Assembly (NCBI GenBank): GCA_017526745.1
Contig: JAFXQX010000007.1
Span: 1-40,911 of the forward strand
Direction: 5' to 3'
Length of the DNA stretch: 40,911 nt
Origin: Lachnospiraceae bacterium
Lineage (GTDB): Bacteria; Bacillota; Clostridia; Lachnospirales; Lachnospiraceae
Shown here: piece after piece, positions 30,011 to 38,328 of the stretch
Position numbering within the stretch: the first letter of the stretch is position 1
How the letters are laid out: each line of letters begins with the position of its first letter
The notes under the pieces: generated by a model
The model's input: only the letters and a program-made list of their open reading frames with translations
What the model was told of the DNA's origin: nothing
Databases searched by the model: none
Made by a program: the position numbers and the translations under genes

Positions 30011-31222
30011 ATGAATATTTACACTGTCGGGCAGATCAATGCCTATATAAAGAATATGTTCTCGCAGGATTACTTCCTGCATTCTGTTATCGTGTCGGGA
30101 GAGGTCAGCAATCTCAAGTACCACTCTTCAGGTCATATTTATTTCACGATGAAAGATGAATCAGGGGTACTGTCGGCCGTGATGTTTCGCAGCAATGCCG
30201 AAAGGCTGTCGTGGAAACTTGAAAACGGCGACAGGATAGAAGCGGCCGGATCCGTAGGCACATACGAACGGTCGGGAAGTTATCAGCTGTACGTTACTTC
30301 CGTTCAGAAGGCCGGTGCCGGTGCCATGCATGAGGAACTGATCCGGCTCAAAAAGAAGCTTTCGGAGATGGGCATGTTTGACAGCTCATATAAAAGACCC
30401 GTTCCGAAATACTGTTTCAGGATCGGTGTCGTAACGTCTCCCACGGGTTCCGTGATACACGATATCAGACAGGTCGCATACCGGAGAAATCCCGGGGCCG
30501 AGATAATACTTCGCGCCGCAAAAGTACAGGGCGACGGTGCGGCACAGTCCATAATCTCCGGGATAAGATCGCTTGCCGAAGATAATGTTGACGTTATCAT
30601 AATCGGGCGCGGCGGGGGATCCGATGAGGACCTGTATGCGTTTAACGATGAAGAACTTGCGAATGAGATATTCAACTGTCCCGTTCCCGTCATTTCGGCG
30701 GTCGGCCACGGGGATGACGAATCCATAACCGATATGGTCGCTGATGTTCACGCACCTACTCCCTCGGCAGCGGCCGAGCTTGCCGTATTTGTCTTTGACG
30801 ATCTGGTGAGGGACGTGAACATGCGCATGATATCACTTGAATCTCTTATGAAAAATCATATCGAGAGCGCTTATGCCCTCCTTCGGGAGCGTACCCTTTC
30901 GATGAAAACGCACAGCCCCGAAGCAAGAGCGAGGATGCAGCGCATGTCTTATGAGAACAGGGTCGAAAGAATTGAAACCCTGATGGCAAGAAAACTTGAT
31001 ATGGCAAAGCATCTGATGATGCTTTATGTGGAAAAATACAAGGCACTGTCCCCGCTTGAAAAGATAGGACACGGATTTGCGGCAGTGACCGATGGATCCG
31101 GAAAGAAGATAACCGATATAGACAGTATTAACCGCGGTGACACTTTAAGGCTTGTCATGCGCGAGGGAATTGTTGAAGCCGCTGCTTTGCGGACAGAAAA
31201 GAGGAAGCCGTATGACGCTTGA
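30011..31222 (+). CDS. xseA: Exodeoxyribonuclease VII large subunit
   Basis: ExoVII degrades single-stranded DNA from both ends. The 403-aa large subunit carries the N-terminal OB-fold (YTVGQINAYIKNMFSQDYFL, GEVSNLKYHSSGHIYFTMKD). The nuclease domain contains RIGVVTSPTGSVIHDI and the signature IIGRGGGSDEDLYAFNDEEL and VISAVGHGDDESITDMVADV. The C-terminal coiled-coil region is present. The ribosome binding site is poor; only GGTGG about 20 bases upstream is visible. xseB overlaps the end. Confidence 0.95.
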   Translation: MNIYTVGQINAYIKNMFSQDYFLHSVIVSGEVSNLKYHSSGHIYFTMKDESGVLSAVMFRSNAERLSWKLENGDRIEAAGSVGTYERSGSYQLYVTSVQKAGAGAMHEELIRLKKKLSEMGMFDSSYKRPVPKYCFRIGVVTSPTGSVIHDIRQVAYRRNPGAEIILRAAKVQGDGAAQSIISGIRSLAEDNVDVIIIGRGGGSDEDLYAFNDEELANEIFNCPVPVISAVGHGDDESITDMVADVHAPTPSAAAELAVFVFDDLVRDVNMRMISLESLMKNHIESAYALLRERTLSMKTHSPEARARMQRMSYENRVERIETLMARKLDMAKHLMMLYVEKYKALSPLEKIGHGFAAVTDGSGKKITDIDSINRGDTLRLVMREGIVEAAALRTEKRKPYDA

Positions 31223-31403
31223 GGAAACATTTGAAAAAGTAGATGAAGTCATGGAAAAACTCTCCGACGATTCGCTTCCGCTCGAAGAGTCGTTTACCGT
31301 GTACAAGGAAGGCATGGAGCTTCTCGACAAATGCCGCGTCATCATCGAAGATATTGAAAAAAAGATCGACAGATCCGAAAGTGAAGGCGAGACCGAAGAA
31401 TGA
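31212..31403 (+). CDS. xseB: Exodeoxyribonuclease VII small subunit
   Basis: This 63-aa subunit binds XseA. The sequence has the conserved LEETFEKVDEVMEKLSDDSL, PLEESFTVYKEGMELLDKCR and a final acidic helix with KKIDR. ATG 31212 overlaps the xseA stop (31220-31222) by 11 bases, and GAGGAAG lies just upstream. An earlier TTG-type start at 31152 lies inside xseA and is rejected. Its stop overlaps the dxs start (ATGA). Confidence 0.93.
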   Translation: MTLEETFEKVDEVMEKLSDDSLPLEESFTVYKEGMELLDKCRVIIEDIEKKIDRSESEGETEE

Positions 31404-33265
31404 TCCTTGACGGTATTAAAAAGACAAATGACATAAAGGATGTCGGAGCAGGCGACCTTGATGAGCTTGCCCAGGAGATCAGGGATTTTCTGATCGAAAA
31501 GATAAGCGTGAACGGGGGACATCTCGGGTCGAACCTCGGTGCCGTGGAGCTTACCATGGCTCTTCATCTTGCTGCAGATCTTCCGCAGGACAGGATAGTA
31601 TGGGATGTCGGACATCAGAGCTATACGCACAAGATATTGACAGGGCGCAAGGATGATTTTGATACTCTCAGAAAGTTCGGCGGGATCAGCGGCTTTCCGA
31701 AGAGACGTGAGTCAAACTGCGACGCTTTTGATACGGGACACTCGTCGACATCGATCTCGGCGGGCCTGGGCCTTGCAAAGGCAAGGGATATCGCAGGTGA
31801 TGATTACGGCGTCTGGGCGGTGATCGGTGACGGCGCGCTCACGGGCGGAATGGCTTATGAGGCGCTTAACAATGCCGCTGATCTCAAGACAAATTACGTG
31901 ATAGTCCTTAACGACAATAACATGTCTATTGCGGAAAATGTCGGCGGAGTATCGAGTTATCTTCAGAATATCAGAACGGCCGATGCATACAGAAATTTCA
32001 AGATGGGACTTGAAGATGCGTTAAACCGCCTTCCAGGCGGTGTTGCCGTTGTTGACAGACTGAAAAAATACAAGAGCAGTTTCAAACAACTGGTCGTCCC
32101 CGGGATGTTCTTCGAGGACATGGGCATAACCTATCTCGGACCGGTCGACGGACATGACATAAAGGCAATGGTAAAGGTGTTCAGGGAAGCACGCCGTTAC
32201 CCGAAATGCGTCATTGTTCACGTGATCACGCAGAAGGGAAAAGGATACGCACCGGCGGAGCGGCATCCCGCAAGATTCCACGGGGCGGAACCTTTTGACA
32301 TAGAAACAGGGCTTCCGGCCGTTAACCGTACCAAGGCAAATTATACGGACGTGTTTTCCACGGTCATGTTAAAGCTTGCCGAGAGAAACCCCAAGGTCTG
32401 CGCCATAACCGCAGCCATGCCGGACGGAACAGGACTGAAGCGGTTCTCCAGAAAGTTTCCCGAGCGCTTTTTTGATGTGGGAATAGCGGAAGAACATGCA
32501 GTGACCTTTGCCGCTGGTCTGGCGGCAGGCGGATGTACGCCGATCGTTGCCATATACTCTTCGTTCCTGCAAAGAGCATATGATCAGATTATACATGATG
32601 TCTGCATTCAGGACCTGCCGGTCACATTTGCGATAGACAGGGCAGGAATAGTAGGTGCCGACGGAGAGACCCACCAGGGAATATTTGACGTGTCGTATCT
32701 GTCGACGATCCCGAACATGACGATCATGGCACCCAAGAATAAATGGGAGCTTTCGGATATGCTCAAGTTCGCCGTCAGTTTCAATCACCCGGTCGCCATC
32801 AGGTATCCGAGAGGTCTGGCATATGACGGTCTTGAGGAATACAGGAAGCCGATCAATTACGGTCAGGCGGAGATGATATATGAGGAGTCGCAGATCGCGC
32901 TTGTCGCGCTCGGAAGCATGGTGAAGGTTGCCGAAAGCGTCCGGCGTACGCTCAAGGATGAATACGGCAAACACGTTACGCTTGTCAATGCGCGCTTTGC
33001 CAAACCGATAGACGAGGAAATGATCCGGTATCTGGCCAAACAGCATGACCTGATCGTAACGCTTGAGGAAAATGTCGAAACGGGAGGCTTCGGTGAACAT
33101 GTGCGTCAGATCGCAGATGACGGTCATATCGGAGTCGACATCCTCGTATGTGCGCTTCCGGACGATTATGTGGAACACGGAAACGTTTCGATCCTCGCAC
33201 ATGAAGTGGGTATAGACTGTGAATCGATCGTTCAAAAGATCCTGGAGAAGATCGGGGACAGATGA
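31400..33265 (+). CDS. dxs: 1-deoxy-D-xylulose-5-phosphate synthase
   Basis: DXS condenses pyruvate and glyceraldehyde 3-phosphate in the first step of the MEP isoprenoid pathway, using thiamine diphosphate and magnesium. The 621-aa protein is full length. It has HLGSNLGAVELTMALHLAAD, WDVGHQSYTHKILTGR, FDTGHSSTSISAGLGLAKA, the ThDP motif GDGALTGGMAYEALNNA, the catalytic glutamate in VGIAEEHAVTFAAGLA, and DRAGIVGADGETHQGIFDVS. ATG 31400 overlaps xseB (ATGA), and the stop overlaps tlyA. The usual ispA gene between xseB and dxs is missing. Confidence 0.97.
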   Translation: MILDGIKKTNDIKDVGAGDLDELAQEIRDFLIEKISVNGGHLGSNLGAVELTMALHLAADLPQDRIVWDVGHQSYTHKILTGRKDDFDTLRKFGGISGFPKRRESNCDAFDTGHSSTSISAGLGLAKARDIAGDDYGVWAVIGDGALTGGMAYEALNNAADLKTNYVIVLNDNNMSIAENVGGVSSYLQNIRTADAYRNFKMGLEDALNRLPGGVAVVDRLKKYKSSFKQLVVPGMFFEDMGITYLGPVDGHDIKAMVKVFREARRYPKCVIVHVITQKGKGYAPAERHPARFHGAEPFDIETGLPAVNRTKANYTDVFSTVMLKLAERNPKVCAITAAMPDGTGLKRFSRKFPERFFDVGIAEEHAVTFAAGLAAGGCTPIVAIYSSFLQRAYDQIIHDVCIQDLPVTFAIDRAGIVGADGETHQGIFDVSYLSTIPNMTIMAPKNKWELSDMLKFAVSFNHPVAIRYPRGLAYDGLEEYRKPINYGQAEMIYEESQIALVALGSMVKVAESVRRTLKDEYGKHVTLVNARFAKPIDEEMIRYLAKQHDLIVTLEENVETGGFGEHVRQIADDGHIGVDILVCALPDDYVEHGNVSILAHEVGIDCESIVQKILEKIGDR

Positions 33266-34071
33266 AGACAAGGCTTGATGTTTTACTGGTAAACAGGGCT
33301 CTGGTCCAGTCGCGCGAGAGGGCAAAGGCCGTGATCATGAGCGGGAACGTGTTCGTGAACGGGCAGCGCGAGGATAAGCCCGGAGCAGCCTTTGATGAAG
33401 ACGCAAAGATCGAGGTCAGGGGAGAGACCCTGCGCTATGTCAGCCGCGGCGGATTAAAGCTTGAGAAGGCTGTTGAAGAGTTTGGCCTTGATATGACCGG
33501 AAAAACGTGCATGGATATCGGGAGTTCCACAGGCGGTTTTACCGACTGCATGCTTCAAAACGGTGCCGTAAAGGTATACGCGATAGACTCCGGACGGGGA
33601 CAGCTGGCCTGGAAACTTAGGAACGATGAGCGGGTCATCTGCATGGAAAGGACGAACTTCCGCTATGTTACCGGTGACGACATAAGCGATCCTGTTGATT
33701 TTGCCTCGGCGGATGTATCGTTCATATCGCTTGACAAGATACTCCCTGTGGCCTATCCGCTGCTTGGCAAGAAGGCCATGATGGTATGCCTGATAAAGCC
33801 GCAGTTTGAGGCCGGAAGGCAGCAGGTCGGAAAGAAAGGTGTCGTCAGGGATAAAAATGTCCATGTTGAGGTTATCGGGAAGATAACCGAAGTGGCAAAA
33901 GAATGCGGTTTTATTCCCGAAGGACTTACGTATTCACCTATAAAAGGACCCGAGGGAAACATAGAATACCTCCTGTTATTGGAAAAGGACAGTACGGATC
34001 CGGATGCCGGAAACAGAGAAAACATGCCGGATATTAAAATAACAGTTGATACAGCATTTGAGAGGTTGTAG
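33262..34071 (+). CDS. tlyA: TlyA-family RNA 2'-O-methyltransferase
   Basis: TlyA proteins methylate ribose in rRNA. The 269-aa protein has an N-terminal S4 RNA-binding domain (LDVLLVNRALVQSRERAKAV, MSGNVFVNG), followed by an FtsJ-type SAM-binding domain: YVSRGGLKLEKAVEEF, the SAM loop MDIGSSTGGFTDCML, YAIDSGRGQLAWKL, SADVSFISLDKILPVAYPLL and LIKPQFEAG with the catalytic lysine. ATG 33262 overlaps the dxs stop; the nadK start follows directly. In most bacteria outside the mycobacteria the precise target is untested. Confidence 0.93.
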   Translation: MKTRLDVLLVNRALVQSRERAKAVIMSGNVFVNGQREDKPGAAFDEDAKIEVRGETLRYVSRGGLKLEKAVEEFGLDMTGKTCMDIGSSTGGFTDCMLQNGAVKVYAIDSGRGQLAWKLRNDERVICMERTNFRYVTGDDISDPVDFASADVSFISLDKILPVAYPLLGKKAMMVCLIKPQFEAGRQQVGKKGVVRDKNVHVEVIGKITEVAKECGFIPEGLTYSPIKGPEGNIEYLLLLEKDSTDPDAGNRENMPDIKITVDTAFERL

Positions 34072-34926
34072 ATGGACAGATTTTTTGTGATAACAAATGA
34101 ATCCAGGGATCCTCAGGCCGAAAAGGCGAAGATGATATGCGAGTATCTGCGTTCTGCCGGGAAAACATGCGATCATGTCTCGATCGAAAGAGACAGTGAT
34201 CCCGACAGCGACAGTATCAGGAGGATCAGGCAGCTGCCGGCGGATACGGAAGCAGTCATAGTTCTCGGCGGTGACGGCACGTTTATCCAGTGCGCCGGCT
34301 ATCTCGCGCCCCGGAAGATCCCGATGATAGGGGTCAATCTCGGCCATCTCGGATATCTTGCGGAAGTGGAAAAAGAAAAAATAACACCCGCACTCGACAG
34401 CCTGATAAATGATGATTACACTACGGAAGAGCGCATGCTGCTTTCAGGAACACTTGTTATCGATAAAAAGGAAGGCGGGTCATTCCCTGCCGTAAATGAT
34501 ATAGTCGTAAGATCAACGGATGCAGGTGTCGGATCATTCTGCATAGAGGTAAACGGGACATATCTGACTACTGTTTCCGGAGACGGCGTGATCGTTGCGA
34601 CACCGACCGGTTCTACCGCTTACAATATGTCTGCGGGAGGTCCCATCATTGAGCCGGGATCATCCATGATAGTGATAACTCCGATCTGTCCTCTTGAAGT
34701 TGTCAGCCGTTCGGTAGTACTGTCCGCAAACGATACCGTTGTCATACGCACGGCAAACCGTCCTGGAAGACCTTCAAGGAGCATCAATGCTTATTTTGAC
34801 GGGGGAGAGGGACATGCATTATCAACCGGTGATGAGGTTGTTATCAGCAGGGCAGACTCATCGGTGACGCTGATAAAGCTTTCGAGGGAGAGTTTCCTTG
34901 AAGTGCTTTCAAGAAAGATGCAGTAA
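34072..34926 (+). CDS. nadK: NAD kinase
   Basis: NadK phosphorylates NAD to NADP. The 284-aa protein has the family signature VIVLGGDGTFIQCAGYL with the GGDG motif, VNLGHLGYLAEVEKEKI, the substrate segment VNDIVVRS (equivalent of the NE/D motif) and TPTGSTAYNMSAGGPI, ending in the conserved VEPGSS/ITPICPLEV-like region. ATG 34072 immediately follows the tlyA stop and is preceded by GAGAGG. The position after tlyA and before argR is standard. Confidence 0.95.
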   Translation: MDRFFVITNESRDPQAEKAKMICEYLRSAGKTCDHVSIERDSDPDSDSIRRIRQLPADTEAVIVLGGDGTFIQCAGYLAPRKIPMIGVNLGHLGYLAEVEKEKITPALDSLINDDYTTEERMLLSGTLVIDKKEGGSFPAVNDIVVRSTDAGVGSFCIEVNGTYLTTVSGDGVIVATPTGSTAYNMSAGGPIIEPGSSMIVITPICPLEVVSRSVVLSANDTVVIRTANRPGRPSRSINAYFDGGEGHALSTGDEVVISRADSSVTLIKLSRESFLEVLSRKMQ

Positions 34927-34928
34927 AC

Positions 34929-35387
34929 ATGAAGAATTACAGACATCAGAAGATAATGGAGATCATACAGTCACGTGAAGTCGAGACGCAGGAGGAACTA
35001 GCGGGTCTTCTTCGCAGTGCGGGATTTAACGTGACCCAGGCAACCGTATCCAGGGATATACGGCAGCTCAATCTCAAAAAGGTCCCGGCGTCATCCGGCA
35101 GGCAGTGTTATGCACCGTCAAATGACAGGGAAGCGTTCGATGCAGGCCGGCTGGAGGGTATACTTCGCGCCGGATTTGTTTCGATGGAGGCTGCTTCGAA
35201 CATTCTTGTCATCAGGACGGTATCGGGAATGGCAATGGCGGTGGCCGCCGCTATCGATGCCCTGAGCATTCCCAAGATGATCGGATGCATAGCGGGCGAT
35301 GATACGATAATGTGTGCGATCCGTTCCCAGGACGATGTGGAGTCTGTAATGGGTTTTATTGATGATCTGCTCGGAGGTATCGGCTGA
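34929..35387 (+). CDS. argR: Arginine repressor ArgR
   Basis: ArgR controls arginine metabolism genes as an arginine-bound hexamer. The 152-aa protein has the N-terminal winged helix (RHQKIMEIIQSREVETQEEL, then VTQATVSRDIRQLNLKKV, the recognition region). The C-terminal oligomerisation and arginine-binding domain ends with IGCIAGDDTIMCAIRSQDD, whose GDD motif binds arginine. It starts 2 bases after nadK; the stop overlaps the recN start. The argR-recN pairing is common in Firmicutes. Confidence 0.95.
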   Translation: MKNYRHQKIMEIIQSREVETQEELAGLLRSAGFNVTQATVSRDIRQLNLKKVPASSGRQCYAPSNDREAFDAGRLEGILRAGFVSMEAASNILVIRTVSGMAMAVAAAIDALSIPKMIGCIAGDDTIMCAIRSQDDVESVMGFIDDLLGGIG

Positions 35388-37054
35388 TGCTCCAGAGTAT
35401 TCACGTCAAGAACATAGCGCTTATCGATGATGTCGAGATAGAGCTTACCGACGGACTGAATATCCTTACCGGCGAGACCGGTGCCGGTAAATCGATCATA
35501 ATAGACGCCGTCAATTTTGCGCTCGGATCCCGGATGCAGATGGATATGGTAAGGGATGAGATGCAGCCGGCAGTCAGTGAGCTCGTTTTTGATGTAAGGA
35601 ATAAAGACACTCTGGCCGCGCTTGCAGAACTAGATGTTATGTTAACCGACAACCAGGTCATTTTAAAGAGAAGGATAGTCGGCGGAAAATCAGTCTGCAA
35701 AGTCAACGACGAGACGGTCACCGCATCACGCATACGGCAGATCGCCGAGCTTTTGATCGACATTCACGGACAGCATGAGCACCAGTCACTCTTGTATCGT
35801 AAAAATCACAGGGCCATGCTCGACAGCTTCTGCAAGGATGAACTCGAGACAAAGTTATGTAAACTTAAAGAAGCCTACGATTCATACAAAAAAATAAAGA
35901 CGGAATACGAGGATGCCGTACAGTCTGCGGATTCGGCCGCTTCGGAACTTGACTATGCCAGATTTGTCGTAAATGAGATCGAAAAGGCCGATATCAAAGA
36001 CGGTGAGGATATAGCCGTTGAGGATGATTTTCGCAGGATGAACAATGCCAGAAGGATCATGGAGATGATAAACGGCGTGGCAGGTGCGCTCTCGTCCGAT
36101 GCGGGCGGAGCATCCGCAATGATAAGCTCGGCATTGTCATATATGAAACAGGTGGCAGATCTCGATGATATGGCATCCCCCATATACGAGCAGCTCAGTG
36201 AATTGGATGATCTTTTGTCTGACTGTATCAGAAGCGTTGATTCGTACGCCGGATCGCTTGATTTTTCTGAAGAGGATCATGAAAGGGTGCGCGTAAGGCT
36301 TGATACGATAAATGCCATGAAGATGAAGTACGGGCAGACGACAGAGGAGATCGGGCGCCGTCTTGAGGAAGAGTCGGCAAAGATCGCAAGGCTGTCCGAC
36401 TACGAGACGTATCTGAACAGTCTCTCATCCGGGATGAATGAGAAGCATGAGCTTGTATTAAAACTGTGCAGGCAGATCTCCGATATCAGAAAAAAGGAAG
36501 CTCTTGTTTTACAAAAAGAGATTGAAGACGCACTGGGCGATCTGAACTTTCTTGATGCCCGTTTTGAGATAGACGTCAGATCCGATGAGGAAAAGATCAC
36601 TTCCGACGGATTTGATGATGTGGAATTCATGATATCGACGAATCCCGGCGAGGATCTGAAGGGCCTGGCCGATGTTGCATCGGGAGGCGAACTGTCCAGG
36701 ATAATGCTTGCGCTCAAGTCGGTGCTTGCAACAAGAGATAATATCGAAACACTTATATTTGACGAGATAGATTCTGGCATAAGCGGCAGGACGGCACAGC
36801 TTGTTGCGGACCGTATGACACAGATAGCAAAGGATCATCAGGTTATCGCCATCACTCATCTGCCGCAGATCGCCAGCCACGCAAGATCGCATTTCCTTAT
36901 CGAGAAGACTGCCACAGACAGTCATACGAGCACGAATATAACGCCGCTCTCGTATGAGGATTCCGTTGAGGAGATCGCCAGGATGCTGGCGGGAGCGGAT
37001 ATCACGGATGCGGTCAGAAAAAATGCCGAGGAACTGAAAGCAGGGAACAGCTGA
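35387..37054 (+). CDS. recN: DNA repair protein RecN
   Basis: RecN is an SMC-like ATPase acting in double-strand break repair. The 555-aa protein has the Walker A GETGAGKSIIIDAVNFALGS near residues 29-48, long coiled-coil segments (about 150-340), the ABC-like signature ASGGELSRIMLALKSVLA, Walker B TLIFDEIDSGISG (about 455) and VIAITHLPQIAS. The length is typical. The start ATG 35387 overlaps the argR stop (TGATG). Confidence 0.96.
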   Translation: MLQSIHVKNIALIDDVEIELTDGLNILTGETGAGKSIIIDAVNFALGSRMQMDMVRDEMQPAVSELVFDVRNKDTLAALAELDVMLTDNQVILKRRIVGGKSVCKVNDETVTASRIRQIAELLIDIHGQHEHQSLLYRKNHRAMLDSFCKDELETKLCKLKEAYDSYKKIKTEYEDAVQSADSAASELDYARFVVNEIEKADIKDGEDIAVEDDFRRMNNARRIMEMINGVAGALSSDAGGASAMISSALSYMKQVADLDDMASPIYEQLSELDDLLSDCIRSVDSYAGSLDFSEEDHERVRVRLDTINAMKMKYGQTTEEIGRRLEEESAKIARLSDYETYLNSLSSGMNEKHELVLKLCRQISDIRKKEALVLQKEIEDALGDLNFLDARFEIDVRSDEEKITSDGFDDVEFMISTNPGEDLKGLADVASGGELSRIMLALKSVLATRDNIETLIFDEIDSGISGRTAQLVADRMTQIAKDHQVIAITHLPQIASHARSHFLIEKTATDSHTSTNITPLSYEDSVEEIARMLAGADITDAVRKNAEELKAGNS

Positions 37055-37055
37055 T

Positions 37056-38273
37056 TTGAGCTCGAGACGGATACCGAAAAGAAGAAAAGTCGGAAGAGAG
37101 CGACGCAGAAGAAAGATATATGTTCTTGTCTTCGCGTTGCTGTTTATTTTGACTGTTTTTATAGTTATGCGGGCGGTACTGTCGCTGCCATACGAATCCG
37201 TAGATCTTTCAACGCTTGTCAAGGTGGAGTTTGAGGGGTTTAACGAAGATGGTACGGCACTGCTGTCGGTGGACGATGAGGCGGTAGATGCCCTCCTTTC
37301 GAAGGTAAAGGCTGACTACGATTCGGCGTGGTTTCACACGACGCAGGTCGAGGACAGCGATTACGTCAAGTTCAGGGAGAGCCTTTCATTTTCGACCCCG
37401 AACGGAACGGGGCTGTCAAATGGCGGGCAGATCAGCATAATCGCTTCATGCAACGAGGCCCTGGCAAAAAAACTCAAGATAGATATAACATCAAAGTCCG
37501 GTACTGCAACGGTTGACGGGCTTATGAATGTTACGAAGATACCGCTTGACGAAGTGTTTGCGGATCTTGATGTTTCCTTTACGGGAGTCTCTCCCTCGCT
37601 TGAGATGACCATCACAAACAACAGCAAGCAGCCGCTTGTCTCGAAGATGACGTTTGAAGCGGTCAATCCGAAAGAGTATTATGCCGACGGGGACGTTGTC
37701 ATCATACAGGCCGCTTATACCGATGAGATGTGTGAGGAGACGGGATTCATTGTCGACAGACCTTCCGAAGAGTGCCAGCGCCAGTACACTGTGTCTTCCG
37801 ATCAGTCTTATGTTGCTAGCGCTGCGGATCTTCCGAGGGAGATAATACAAAAAGCGGTATCCGCCGGAAGGGGTGCGTTTGCGGATGCCAACGAGTACGG
37901 CGTCAGGATCTTCTGCGAAGCAAATCTCGTCCCCGTGTATATCAACCAGAAGGCTACATTTACATATGGTGCACCGAACTTTGTGAGTGCGTATTTCAAG
38001 ACGGTATTTCCCGAAAAGGCCGGACAACTGGGATTGTCGCATAATGACCTCGATATAATATATGATGTCACTATCTCGCAGGCAGACGGAAAATCATGCA
38101 CGGCATATGCTGCCGTCAGGTTCTCGGATATCGTAAAGAACAGCGACGGAAGCTATTCATATGATTTTTCATCCCCGCAGATACTGTCGGAGTCATTCTA
38201 TTCGGCCCGTGTCAAAAAGAACGTGGTCGATTCCTATGCGAATTCTTATGACATAGAACGGGTCAATCCGTGA
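37056..38273 (+). CDS. Membrane-anchored extracytoplasmic protein, unknown function
   Basis: The 405-aa protein begins with a very basic N-terminus (RRIPKRRKVGRERRRRK), then one transmembrane segment (about 21-42); the rest is predicted outside the cytoplasm. The domain beginning VDLSTLVKVEFEGFNEDGTA resembles a repeat I have seen in zinc-ribbon and envelope proteins of Firmicutes, but I cannot name it with confidence. Several beta-rich segments follow and no catalytic motif is evident. The TTG at 37056 is the only start that retains the basic N-terminus; the next in-frame ATG falls inside the membrane segment. It follows recN by one base. In many sporulating Clostridia spoIVB occupies this place, but this protein has no PDZ or serine-protease motif. 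Confidence 0.75.
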   Translation: MSSRRIPKRRKVGRERRRRKIYVLVFALLFILTVFIVMRAVLSLPYESVDLSTLVKVEFEGFNEDGTALLSVDDEAVDALLSKVKADYDSAWFHTTQVEDSDYVKFRESLSFSTPNGTGLSNGGQISIIASCNEALAKKLKIDITSKSGTATVDGLMNVTKIPLDEVFADLDVSFTGVSPSLEMTITNNSKQPLVSKMTFEAVNPKEYYADGDVVIIQAAYTDEMCEETGFIVDRPSEECQRQYTVSSDQSYVASAADLPREIIQKAVSAGRGAFADANEYGVRIFCEANLVPVYINQKATFTYGAPNFVSAYFKTVFPEKAGQLGLSHNDLDIIYDVTISQADGKSCTAYAAVRFSDIVKNSDGSYSYDFSSPQILSESFYSARVKKNVVDSYANSYDIERVNP

Positions 38274-38279
38274 CGAATA

Positions 38280-38288
38280 TGGTATAAT
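38280..38288 (+). promoter_or_regulatory. Extended -10 promoter of glgA
   Basis: TGG followed by a perfect TATAAT (38283-38288) lies 41 bases before the glgA start. No good -35 is seen at the expected spacing. The motif TATGGTATAATAT is identical to that before the MurD-like gene. Confidence 0.6.
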
Positions 38289-38328
38289 ATCAGGGGTGTT
38301 ACAAAGAAGATTCCACGAGGAGGTTTTC

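Noticed and set aside
32369-33325. 318-aa minus-strand open frame opposite dxs
   Set aside because: It is fully antisense to a clear full-length DXS and carries no motif.
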